From Treponema sp. (GTDB lineage Bacteria > Spirochaetota > Spirochaetia > Treponematales > Treponemataceae), in contig JAGCNW010000030.1 in the NCBI GenBank assembly GCA_017645785.1, positions 215,045 to 279,044 on the forward strand: DNA of 64,000 bases, given 5' to 3'. Each line of letters opens with the position of its first letter. The stretch's first letter is position 1. This document shows, piece by piece, positions 27,295 to 36,700 of the stretch. The notes under the pieces were generated by a model. That model had not been told where the DNA came from. It did no database searches and saw only the letters and a list, made by a program, of their open reading frames with translations. The translations under genes were made by a program, and so were the position numbers.

Positions 27295-28211
27295 TGAAAA
27301 AGAGACTAACATTTAGCAATGGCTTTTTGCCTTGCGCCATATTGTCTTGCCTTGTGATTCTTAGCGGCGTCTTTAGCTTTGTGACTCGCGGAATCAACTT
27401 GGGAATTGACTTTAAGCCCGGTACGGTAGAAGAAGTTGTCATCAAGGGAGCGGCCGGAATCGAAGACGTCCGCGCCTCTTTGGAAGGCCTTGGCGGCGTA
27501 AGCGTCAAGAAGCTTGGCTCTGCCGCGGATTCATATCAGATTCGCGCCGGCGTTGAGGAAAGCGAGGGCGGAAAGATTACCCAAGCGCTTGTCAACAAGT
27601 ACGGCGAAGGAAACGTTGACGTTCTTAAGACAGACTTCATCGGTTCCAGCATGTCAAGCTCATTGGCCCGCCAGTCAATCTTCTTGCTCCTTGGAACAAT
27701 GCTTTTGATTTGGATTTACGCCACAGTCCGCTTCCATTGGGACTTTGCCCTTGGAGCCATCGTGGCTTTGCTCCACGACATCTGCATTATGTTCACGTTC
27801 ATCACTTGGACTCAGATTGAATTCAGCACGACAACTTTGGCCGCCGTTTTGACAATCGTTGGTTACTCAATCAACGCAACGGTAGTTATTCTTGACCGCG
27901 TCCGCTACAACCTTCCTCTTATGGAAGTAAAGACCTTCAAGGAGCTTTTGGACCAGTCGTTGAGCGACACATTGGCCCGCTCAATCATTACGACAGTTAC
28001 AACCTTGTTCGCGGTAATCGCCTTGTACGTCTTTACAACAGGAAGCATCAAGGACTTCGCGCTCGCGATGACAGTAGGCTTGTTGAGCGGTTGTTATTCT
28101 TCAATCTTCATTTCTTCCGGCTTTATCAACTTCACTCGCCGCGATTGGAAGCCCGAGTACGGCATCCATCACGCCAAGCCCAGAAAGGTTCAAGGCCCGG
28201 CGGCTGTTTGA
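27294..28211 (+). CDS. secF: Protein translocase subunit SecF
   Basis: 305-residue partner of SecD. It has an N-terminal helix, the conserved GINLGIDFKPG motif at the start of the periplasmic domain, and a five-helix bundle with TIVGYSINATVVILDRVRYN, the counterpart of the SecD motif. The start ATG 27294 is preceded by GGGGGG and overlaps the secD stop. The product is the standard separate-gene form, not a SecDF fusion. Confidence 0.95.
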   Translation: MKKRLTFSNGFLPCAILSCLVILSGVFSFVTRGINLGIDFKPGTVEEVVIKGAAGIEDVRASLEGLGGVSVKKLGSAADSYQIRAGVEESEGGKITQALVNKYGEGNVDVLKTDFIGSSMSSSLARQSIFLLLGTMLLIWIYATVRFHWDFALGAIVALLHDICIMFTFITWTQIEFSTTTLAAVLTIVGYSINATVVILDRVRYNLPLMEVKTFKELLDQSLSDTLARSIITTVTTLFAVIALYVFTTGSIKDFALAMTVGLLSGCYSSIFISSGFINFTRRDWKPEYGIHHAKPRKVQGPAAV

Positions 28212-28229
28212 CGTTTTTAGCTTTTTGGA

Positions 28230-29105
28230 ATGAAGACAATTCGTTCTGACATTTTAGGCTTTTGCAGCGGTGTCAGCCGCGCGATAAAGAGCGCTTTGGA
28301 CGCTCTTGGCGCGGAGGACGGCGGGCAAAAGCCTAAAAAAATTTATTCTCTTGGCCCCTTGATTCACAACCAAATCGCGTTGGAACAACTTTCCCAAAAG
28401 GGGCTTAAAATCCTTCAAGAAGACCAAATTGATTGCCTTGATGGCGATTGCATTGTGATTGTCCGCGCGCACGGAGTGTCGCCCCTTGTCTTGGAAAAGA
28501 TTAGGGTCAAGGGCGCGAAAATCATTGACGCAACTTGCCCCCGCGTGGCTTTGAGCCAAAGGCGCGCGGCGGAATTTTCTCAAAAAGGGATGTTCGTGAT
28601 TTTGACCGGCGACAAGGGCCACGCGGAGGTCAAAGCGGTGGAGGGGAGCGCCCTCTTTGTCGGCGGCCGTTTTGTTCTAGTGCAAAATGTCCAGGAAGCG
28701 GAACAGCTCGCGGTCCTTCCCGAGATGGAAAACAATTCGGTTCTTTTGAGCCAAACGACCTTTTCGCCGGAAGAATATAAAAAAATCGCTTTGATTCTTT
28801 CGGAAAAGATAAAGGGCCTGAAAGTTTTGGACACGATTTGTCCAGCAACAGGCCAAAGGCAAAAGGCGCTTGTCGAGCTTGCGAAAAAAGTTGACGCGCT
28901 TGTGGTTGTCGGCGGAAAAAAGTCGGCCAACAGCGAACGCCTTTACGAGCTGGCGAAAAGTCTAAAGCCCGCCGCGTATTTTGTGGAGAGCGCCGAAGAT
29001 TTGCCGAAAGATTTTGGAACTGCCAAAACGATTGGCCTTACAGCCGGCGCAAGTTCGCCGGACTTTGTCATCGACGCGGTTGAAGCCCGCATTCAGGCGA
29101 TGTAA
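28230..29105 (+). CDS. ispH: 4-hydroxy-3-methylbut-2-enyl diphosphate reductase
   Basis: Last enzyme of the MEP isoprenoid pathway; a 4Fe-4S protein yielding IPP and DMAPP. The three cluster cysteines are visible: Cys12 in LGFCSGVSRA, Cys103 in DATCPRV and Cys204 in DTICPATGQR. Other family stretches are YSLGPLIHNQ, VIVRAHGVSP, GDKGHAEVKA and TAGASSPDFVI. The 291-residue length is standard. The stop codon lies at the edge of a palindromic repeat that separates it from the convergent barrel gene. Confidence 0.95.
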   Translation: MKTIRSDILGFCSGVSRAIKSALDALGAEDGGQKPKKIYSLGPLIHNQIALEQLSQKGLKILQEDQIDCLDGDCIVIVRAHGVSPLVLEKIRVKGAKIIDATCPRVALSQRRAAEFSQKGMFVILTGDKGHAEVKAVEGSALFVGGRFVLVQNVQEAEQLAVLPEMENNSVLLSQTTFSPEEYKKIALILSEKIKGLKVLDTICPATGQRQKALVELAKKVDALVVVGGKKSANSERLYELAKSLKPAAYFVESAEDLPKDFGTAKTIGLTAGASSPDFVIDAVEARIQAM

Positions 29106-29172
29106 AAGATTCCCGCGTCGGAGCGCGGGAATGACACTGGTGTCATGTTCGGGCTTGACCCGGACATCTTTT
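29104..29172. repeat. Composite palindromic element, modules in the opposite order
   Basis: Two hairpin modules: one with the stem ATTCCCGCG/CGCGGGAAT and one with GTTCGGG/CCCGGAC. Here AAAAGAT and ATCTTTT lie outside, and TGACA and TGTCA lie inside flanking CTGG, the reverse of the arrangement at 1466, 45509 and 63808. It sits between the convergent stops of ispH and the FadL-like gene, where it could act as a two-way terminator. Confidence 0.8.
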
Positions 29173-29190
29173 CTTGTCGCGCGACATATC

Positions 29191-30489
29191 CTAATCCAAA
29201 CTCTGGATGTCTAGGACGCGTTCGTAGAGTTTGTGGGAATTTTTGACGGTGTCTATCCAGCGTTGGGCCGGAGTCCATGCCTTGTCTTCTTTTAGCGCGG
29301 CTTCCCAGTATTCTACGGCCGCGTCTTCGTTTCCTTTTGCGTATTCGTCCAAGCCCTTTGTGTACAAGTCGTCGCAGCGCTCTTGCCTTTGCTTTCGGCC
29401 GTGGTCGCCAAACGCCACTCTTGCGCTGAGGCTAAAGTGGTTAACGGGGTTCAACGAAGACGTCAAGTCCAGCGTGTAGTTTATGTCAAAGATAAAGCGC
29501 TTGATTTTAAATTCTGTTCCCAAAGAAAAGCGGGGGTTGGCGCCCTGCAGCCTAAAGCCTGCCATAAGCTCCAAGTAATCCGTGACGGTAAAGTCAACTC
29601 CAATGCCGGCGGACCATTTTCCGCTTTTTGAAAAGTCCTGCAAGTTAAGGGGCTGCCTAAAGTCCGCGCAAAAGGCCAGCTTTTTTAACAGCCTGTATGA
29701 CGCTCCGACCGCCGCCGCCGTTGGAAGGGGATCGTCAATTTGGAATTTTCCTTGCGAGCCGAAGCCTGTCATGGCGATTCCAAGGTTAAGGACGCTTACG
29801 CCAACCCTTAGGTTCGGCTCGCGCGACGCGAAGTTCTTAAAGACGTCAAATGACAGCATGGCGCCAAAGTCGGCCATTACGCCCAATGAGCTTTGCGAAA
29901 GGCCCGAGCCTTTGATTATCGAGTTGTCTTCGTTGTTTGTGTAGTCAGGAACGGATCTCCACGAGGCCTTTAGGTTGGCGCCGAGAGCGAGCCCCTTGAA
30001 GTAGTAGCCGTGGAAAAAGTTGTAGCTTATGTTGACGCAGGCGGTGGTTTCGCTGTAATAGTTTGCGGCCACGCGGTCTCCAAAATAATTGTATTCGGTG
30101 AAGGGAACGTAGAAGCACTTTATCTTGGCTCCCAGACCCAAGTCGTTGTAACGGTCGGCCCAGGCCAATGTTTCCATGTTGGAGTCCGCAATCCAGGAAT
30201 TGTGGAATACCGCCACTTCTCCCTTTTGCAAGAGGCAGGAAGCTGCGGGATTGTAGTCAAAAAAGCAAATGTCGTCGCAAAGGCCGGTAAAGGCGCCGCC
30301 CAAGCTTTCTTCGCGGCCGCCGCAAGGTATGTTCAACGACCCAAAGGATGTCAAGCCTTCGTTTGGGTCGACCATGCTGTAAAAGGGGTTTGAAAGCGAA
30401 TGAAAGACGTCGGTCAAGTCCAAGGCGTAAGCCTTGAAAAAGAGGGTGAGGAGAGCGGCTGTCAAAAGTCCTTTTTTACTTGCCATCAT
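29191..30489 (-). CDS. UPF0164/FadL-like outer-membrane barrel protein with C-terminal TPR
   Basis: 432 residues with a signal peptide ending near KAYA. The body is a predicted outer-membrane beta-barrel with alternating aromatic strands, and features such as GSLNIPCGGREESLGGAFTG and DICFFDYNPAAS resemble the treponemal UPF0164 group, which has been linked to FadL-type long-chain fatty acid channels. The last 60 residues form a TPR-like helical pair (CDDLYTKGLDEYAKGNEDAAVEYWEAAL) that should sit in the periplasm. No Shine-Dalgarno is evident before the tandem ATGs (30489 and 30486). It is divergent from the TPR/sensor cluster. Fatty-acid uptake is family knowledge, not seen directly. Confidence 0.75.
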   Translation of the reverse strand: MMASKKGLLTAALLTLFFKAYALDLTDVFHSLSNPFYSMVDPNEGLTSFGSLNIPCGGREESLGGAFTGLCDDICFFDYNPAASCLLQKGEVAVFHNSWIADSNMETLAWADRYNDLGLGAKIKCFYVPFTEYNYFGDRVAANYYSETTACVNISYNFFHGYYFKGLALGANLKASWRSVPDYTNNEDNSIIKGSGLSQSSLGVMADFGAMLSFDVFKNFASREPNLRVGVSVLNLGIAMTGFGSQGKFQIDDPLPTAAAVGASYRLLKKLAFCADFRQPLNLQDFSKSGKWSAGIGVDFTVTDYLELMAGFRLQGANPRFSLGTEFKIKRFIFDINYTLDLTSSLNPVNHFSLSARVAFGDHGRKQRQERCDDLYTKGLDEYAKGNEDAAVEYWEAALKEDKAWTPAQRWIDTVKNSHKLYERVLDIQSLD

Positions 30490-30647
30490 TCTTTGTTAGC
30501 GCTATATTATTAGACAGTATTGGAGATTTTGGATATATTATCTCAAAAAATCTCTAAAATGTCAATTTAGCTCTTTAAAAATTACAATTTGTCTTCATTA
30601 ATTATTCGGTTTTTTTCACTTAATAGTTAGTTTTTTTTTCCGAAAAT

Positions 30648-30682
30648 TATAATAAGAAGAAAAGGGGCGATATCGCCCTTGG
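30648..30682 (+). promoter_or_regulatory. -10 element and Shine-Dalgarno-covering hairpin
   Basis: TATAAT at 30648-30653 without a clear -35. Downstream, 30665-30678 is a perfect 14-nt palindrome (GGGCGATATCGCCC), flanked by AAG and CTT, ending four bases before the GTG start. The only Shine-Dalgarno-like bases (AAGGGG) are in its left arm, so the structure could mask the ribosome-binding site. The rest of 30490-30647 is AT-rich with no gene visible. Confidence 0.4.
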
Positions 30683-33600
30683 GTGTTTATTATTAAAAGA
30701 TTTGCGCTTTTGTCGATTTTAATTATTTCTCTTTGCTCTTTGCCGCTCCCCCTGCGCGCCGAGGACTTGTCCATGCGCGAAATAGACGCGTTGATAAAGC
30801 AGACTGATTACGACACGGCTCTTGAAGCGCTTTCGGCCTACATGAAAAAGTATCCCGACGATTTGGACGCAGCGCAAAGGCGCGTTGACACTATCATGAA
30901 CGCCCGCTCTTACTACACTCGCCTTGCCAACGAATTGCTCGACGTAATGGAAAAGGAGCCGGAGAACGCCGAAAAAAAATTGACGATCATCAACAAGCTC
31001 CAGTCTTTGGAAAAGCATCCGACCGCGGAACACTTGGCCTTTATCAAGCAAGCTAAGGCCGCCGCCGAGTTCACCTTCTACCGCGCCCAGTTCCGCCGCA
31101 TTTTGGAAGAAGGCGCCAAGAACGCTTCCAGCCAAAAATTTACGGACGCCATCGCCGTCATCCAAAGCGGCTACTACATGTACCGCGACGACTTTTACGA
31201 CGAAAATCCGGCGGCCCTTACAAATTCTGTGACTCAAATCGCCAACGACTTTAACGCGGTTACGCAAAATTATCTTTCTGCCAGAGGCGACTGGAACGAC
31301 GCTTACAAGAATTTCATTCAGGCTGTGGAATCCGGCAACTACCAAAACTCAATGCGCGCGTGGCAAAGCTTCTCGGCGCAAATGGAAAATTTCGCCGCCG
31401 TCCGAAACAGCGTCATTACTGTTGGCGGCCGCTTTGACCAAACTTTCGCCCAGCTAAAAAAGCAAAACCCCGAGCTTACCGAAGCCTCTTACTTGTCTTT
31501 TATGACCCGCTTCGCGCTTGGCGTTTCAAGCATCGACAATTCAGGCATCTTGGGAGCGGTTGACAGCGAATGGAATTTTATGCTGGACAATTGCAAGAAG
31601 GCCTTGGGAAAAACCGTAAACCAAAAATTTGAGGAATACGTAAAGTCCGCTCCGCTCCAAAAGGCCTTGGAGAGCTCTTACGAGCCGGACGCTTCGCGCT
31701 TGGTAGAGGCGAATAATTTTGCAAACCTTTCGCTTAACGTTTGCTCTTTGAACCATTTGCGCAAGGACCGCTCCGGACAAGCCTTTGGCGAAGACACTCC
31801 GCTTTTCGCAAGCTCTATGGAAAGCGCGAAGAATTTTGTTAACGGAACGACTTCCTCTGTCTCCAACTTGGCTGACTACAAAGAGGCGTCGGCAAGGCTT
31901 TCCGCATTGCAAATGCCCCAGGACTCGTTGGAAAACGCGAGGGCCGGAGACTCTTATTCAAACGATTTGCTTGCCGTCTTGAGCGCTCTTGACAAGACTG
32001 AGAAAAAAGCCAACGACAATTTGAACGAGGCTTGGTATTTGGAATACAAGGGCGCGGCGGAAGAGCAGAGGTCCAAAAACGACAAGAGAGTCACCGACGT
32101 AAAGTTTGTTGACAAGGTTTTGGACTTTAAGAACATCTTGGATTATTACCAAGGCGTAAACGATTTGGCTCGAAACACCTCGGTCTCTTCAAGCGAAATT
32201 GCTTGGAAGAACCTTTCCGACCACACCGAAAAAGCTGTTGACATGCTTTCCGGCAATTACCAAAACCTTTACGCCGAAGCGGAAAACCTTTTGGAAACGC
32301 ATTATCCCGCGGAGGCCGTTCAAAAAGTTCAGACTGTTCAAGAAACTCTTTCTTCGGACAAGAACCTTTTGGCTTTGATGAAGAGCCGCTTGCAAGGAAC
32401 GTCAAAGAGAAATCAGTCTATAATGCAAAAGCTTGACGCGACCGTGGCTTCCCTTGACCAGTGGACCAGCCAAGGCGTTGAGATAAACGCCAAGTCGCGC
32501 CAAGAAATAGTGATGGCACAAAGCGCGCAAAACCAAGCGGACGAAATTTACAGAAGGGCCGAACGGAATTATCGCGCGGACAACTTTGCCGGCGCGAGAA
32601 ACGACTTGCAGCGCGCCCGCGAATTGTACAACGAATCTTTGAGCCACCAAGAGTCGGAAAGCTTGCGCCAGTCCACCGACAAAAACTTGGCTGACTTGGG
32701 ACAAAGAATCAATGAAGCCGAAAACAGACTCATCGTAGCCGAAGTGCGCGCCCTTAAGACTCGCGCCAAGAACGATTACTACGCCGGCGATTTTGAAAAC
32801 GCCGAAAACCTCCTTAACCGCGCCGAAAGCCGTTGGGCCGTTACCAACGTAGAGGAAGACGAAGAGATTAAGAACCTCAAGCTTTTGGTTCAAAACGCGC
32901 TTAGCATGAAGACCGGCCGCGAAATCAAGCCGACCGCTCCTCTTTATCCCGAAATGTCGCAAATTTTGAGCAACGCCCACCAGTACTTTGACCAAGGCGA
33001 GGCGTTGATGAAAGAAGGAAGCCGCGAGGAAGCTCTTGCGATTTTGGGCGAGGCCAAGAAAAAGCTTCAAGAGCTTCAGATGGTTTATCCTTTGAACCAA
33101 GAGGCGGCGCTTTTGACCTTGCGCATTGACGAACTTATTGATCCCGCGCAGTTCAACGAAACCTTTGCCCGCCGCGTTCAAAACGCCAGGCAAAACGTAA
33201 AGGTTCCGGCCACCCAGCAGCAGGGCTACAGCGACTTGCTCGACTTGGCCGAAATCAGGCCCAATTATCCTGGCTTGAGCAAGTTGATTTATGACGTTGA
33301 GGTTGAGCTTGGAATCAGGCAAAAGCCGGTTGACCAAAGCGCGTTGCGCCGTTCAAATTCTTTGACGCAAGAAGCGCAAAAGCTTTACTCTGGCGCCAAG
33401 GGCAACGAAGAGGTTTTGCGCCAGGCCTTGGCCAGGCTTGACCAGGCCATCGCCCTTAACCCCAACAACGACAGCGCGATCATGCTTAAGGACAGAATCC
33501 AGATCGCAGTTGGCGGCAAGGCCGCCGTCGTTCTTTCGAGCGCGGACGAGGCCAGGTACAACCAGGCCATCCAGGAGCTTAGAAACAACAACGTGCTTGG

Positions 33601-33697
33601 AGCCTACACAATCGTCGAGCAGCTTTTGCAAACGCCGGCGAACAGAAGGTCGTCCAAGATTTTGGATTTGCAAAAACAAGTTCAGGCAAGAATGTAA
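30683..33697 (+). CDS. Large periplasmic TPR/coiled-coil protein
   Basis: 1,004 residues from a GTG start, with a signal peptide (FALLSILIISLCSLPLPLRA). TPR-like units occur at the N-terminus (YDTALEALSAYMKKYPDDLD) and C-terminus (ALARLDQAIALNPNNDSAIM, ARYNQAIQELRNNNVLGAYT). The middle is helical, with probable coiled coils rich in Glu, Ala, Asn and Gln and a TPR-like stretch at RRAERNYRADNFAGARNDLQ. No enzyme motif is visible. It is likely a periplasmic scaffold. The next gene, a sensor phosphatase, follows 38 nt downstream with its own promoter, so functional linkage is plausible. Confidence 0.75.
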   Translation: MFIIKRFALLSILIISLCSLPLPLRAEDLSMREIDALIKQTDYDTALEALSAYMKKYPDDLDAAQRRVDTIMNARSYYTRLANELLDVMEKEPENAEKKLTIINKLQSLEKHPTAEHLAFIKQAKAAAEFTFYRAQFRRILEEGAKNASSQKFTDAIAVIQSGYYMYRDDFYDENPAALTNSVTQIANDFNAVTQNYLSARGDWNDAYKNFIQAVESGNYQNSMRAWQSFSAQMENFAAVRNSVITVGGRFDQTFAQLKKQNPELTEASYLSFMTRFALGVSSIDNSGILGAVDSEWNFMLDNCKKALGKTVNQKFEEYVKSAPLQKALESSYEPDASRLVEANNFANLSLNVCSLNHLRKDRSGQAFGEDTPLFASSMESAKNFVNGTTSSVSNLADYKEASARLSALQMPQDSLENARAGDSYSNDLLAVLSALDKTEKKANDNLNEAWYLEYKGAAEEQRSKNDKRVTDVKFVDKVLDFKNILDYYQGVNDLARNTSVSSSEIAWKNLSDHTEKAVDMLSGNYQNLYAEAENLLETHYPAEAVQKVQTVQETLSSDKNLLALMKSRLQGTSKRNQSIMQKLDATVASLDQWTSQGVEINAKSRQEIVMAQSAQNQADEIYRRAERNYRADNFAGARNDLQRARELYNESLSHQESESLRQSTDKNLADLGQRINEAENRLIVAEVRALKTRAKNDYYAGDFENAENLLNRAESRWAVTNVEEDEEIKNLKLLVQNALSMKTGREIKPTAPLYPEMSQILSNAHQYFDQGEALMKEGSREEALAILGEAKKKLQELQMVYPLNQEAALLTLRIDELIDPAQFNETFARRVQNARQNVKVPATQQQGYSDLLDLAEIRPNYPGLSKLIYDVEVELGIRQKPVDQSALRRSNSLTQEAQKLYSGAKGNEEVLRQALARLDQAIALNPNNDSAIMLKDRIQIAVGGKAAVVLSSADEARYNQAIQELRNNNVLGAYTIVEQLLQTPANRRSSKILDLQKQVQARM

Positions 33698-33698
33698 A

Positions 33699-33727
33699 TT
33701 GCGCTTGGCTTGATATTTTGATATAAT
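33699..33727 (+). promoter_or_regulatory. Promoter of the sensor phosphatase gene, predicted leaderless
   Basis: TTGCGC (33699-33704), a 17-nt spacer and TATAAT (33722-33727). ATG 33736 lies eight bases after the -10 and no Shine-Dalgarno is possible, so the transcript should begin about two bases before the start codon. Confidence 0.65.
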
Positions 33728-33735
33728 AGAAAAAA

Positions 33736-36700
33736 ATGCGTAAGAAGCGCTTCTTTTTGACAATTTTATTTTCTCTTATGCTTTTGGCTTCCAAGGGAGC
33801 CGCGGCGCAAAACTACTTTTGGGAAAACCCTGTCCGCGTTTCGCAAAGCGGCGTTTGTTTCCCCAGCGCCGTTTCAAACGGAAAAATCGCCGCCGCCATT
33901 TGGCAAGAGGTTGACGCAAAAAAATCTTCTATATATTTAACGATTCAGTTTTATAAAAACGGCAAATGGGATGAGGCGAGGCGCTTTGCGGGTCCTTTCC
34001 CTTATTCAGGAGAGGTTCCGGACCTTTACAGCGCCGCGATGAATTCAAACGGCGTTTTGGCCGTAAGCGTTCTTTCGGACGCCAACACAATTTCGGTCAT
34101 TACCAGCTTTGACGCCGGCGCCACTTTCACCCAAAAAAAATTCAGCAAACAAAACCTTCCGCTTGTCGCTCCTCGCATCTATGATACGGCAAGCGGCGCC
34201 TTTATCGTATTTACTTCGCTTGGCCGCGACGAAAGCTTTACCATGCTTTACGCCCGAAGCCGCGATGGAATCAACTGGAACGACTTTAGCGAGTTTTCTC
34301 CGGCGCAAAAAAGCCTGAACCCCTTTTTGCCGGTTTTGCTTTCGACGCCAAAAGGGGAGCTGGTCGTATTCCAAGCCCAGTACAGAACCCAGTCAAGAAT
34401 CGTATACAAGCTTTTTTCGACCCTTTCGTTTAGCGGCGGCTCTTCTTGGTCAAATCCTGTCATGCTGACTACAGGGCCCGAAAGCGATTTGTCCAGCGAC
34501 CAGCGCCCAACCTTGTTCCGCTTTGAGCAAAACAATTACATCGCTTGGGAACGGACTCCATACAACTCCGAAAATTCTTCCGTTTATTTCGCGCAATTGA
34601 ATTCCGACGGCAACATATTGGGACGCACGGAACGCATTTCAAATTCCGGCAACGCCAACAGACCGATTTTGTTCAGCCACAACAATCATTTGAGCCTTGT
34701 TTGGTTTGACACTAGAAGCGGCTTGGAGCGCGTTTACTTGACCCAGCGCCAGGGAACCTTGTGGGGCGAACAAGAAGTTCTTTCTCCGCAAAGAAGCGCG
34801 GCGACTTTTGTTTATCCGATGATCGCGGACGACGGAAAGACCCTTGCCTTTGTTTGGCAGGGAACGAGCGGAAAGTCCTCTTGGATTTACCGCCTAGAAA
34901 GCGACCACACGGTTCTTGAGCCTACAATAATGCCGTTGAATTTTGTCGCCGGACAAAGAAGCCGCGAGGAGGGCGTCCGCTTTAGAATCACGATGCCTAC
35001 GGATTCTTCCGGCATTCGCGGTTATTCTTGGCTTTGGACCCAAGATCCCAATCAAGACGCGCCGACCGTTTTGATGAATCTTCCAAAAGAGAACACTCTT
35101 TCTTTGAAGGCGACGGCCGAAAAGAACTGGTATCTAAAAGTCCGCGCGGTCGACTACGCCGGAAACTGGTCCGACAGCGCCGTCGTCTCTTACTACCGCG
35201 ACTTGACTCCGCCAAGGGCTCCCGTCATCGCAGGTCCGCAAATTGACGCCGCCGGCTTTGCCCAAAGCAACAGCTTGGACTTTAGTTGGCGCGACGATTC
35301 CGAAGACGAGGTTATCGACGGATACTCTTATTCGTTGGAACGCGTGGAAAGCCTTCCGAGAGAATTCAACGACTCCAAGCGGCATCCGACTTCTTTGAGC
35401 CAAGCGCAGCTCGCGGCCGAACTTTCAGAGTATAAGAAAAAGAATCCGGAAAGCGCGCTAAGGCCTAAGGCCCCCGTCGCGACCGTTCAAACTAGAACTT
35501 CCGCCGCCCGCTTTGCCAATCGCAAGAACGGAGTCTACACCTTTAGCGTCCGCTCAATCGACAAGGCCGGAAATGTCAGCGAGCCTGCGTTCGTGACTGT
35601 CTACGCCAACAAGTACGAACCTTTTACCCGCGTTGACTCAGTAAGAAAAAATTCCGACGTCTTTGGAAGCGTTTCTTTGGAATTGCATGGCGCGGGCTTT
35701 AGGTATGACGGAACGATTTACAAAATCGTAATTTCAAGAGAAAAGACAAATGAACCTTACTCAATAGAATTCAATCTTAAGGACGGAGACTTTTCCGTTC
35801 CCAATGACGAAAAAATCAGCGGATTGAAGCTTGACAACACGGTTCCCCAGGGAACGTATTCAATAAGCCTTTACCATTCCGACCGAGGCCTTTACAAGGC
35901 CGCTTCCGCTTTTGAAATCAGCGAAAACGGAACGGTAAAAATCGCCGCCAATTATGTTTACAAGCCTTCTTGGCAGCGGGTTTACGACACAGGAAAATTC
36001 TTTACGCGAACGGGAGACATTCTGTTCGCCATCATACTTATAATCGCGCTAGGCGCCTTGATTTTTGCGGCGCGAGGATTGGCCCTTTCGGCAAAAGAGG
36101 CGGTCCTTGTGAAAAAAGAAATCAACGCGCTTCTTTCAGGAGACATTATGCCGCTAGAAAAAAAGAAACGGATTCAATCTTTGAATGTCCGGGGAACAAG
36201 CTTAAAGCTAAAGCTTATGTCCTTCACCGCAATGATTGTTTTCATGGCGATCCTTTTGGTATCTTTGCCATTGGGCTATGTCATGACTCGTTCGCAAGAA
36301 AGAACCTTGTCTGTAGGTTTGGAGGAACGAGTGAACGTTTTGCTTTCGAGCATCGCAAGCGGAGCGCGCGCTTACATGCCCACCCAAAACGTTTTGGAAT
36401 TGAGCGCCTTGCCGGAACAGTCTGCGGCCATCAGCGAGGCCAGCTTTGTAAGCATTGCAGGCCTTTCTTCAAATGACGAAAATTCAAGCGGCTTGGATTT
36501 CCTTTGGGCCTCAAACGATTCTGACTTGGCAAGCAAGATCGACACTGAGATTCTTACTCCTGGAGTCTCAAAGATCACAGACCCAACCATGCTTGCGGCT
36601 TCTGAAATTTGCCAAGAGCTCAACCAAGCCGCCGCCCAAAGCGCCGGCGTAATCGCAAGAAACATCGCAAGCCTCAACGCCGAAGGCGCGTCAATCGCGC

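Noticed and set aside
26302..27312. 336-codon minus-strand frame opposite secD
   Set aside because: Antisense to an unmistakable SecD; composition is a reflection of the sense codons.
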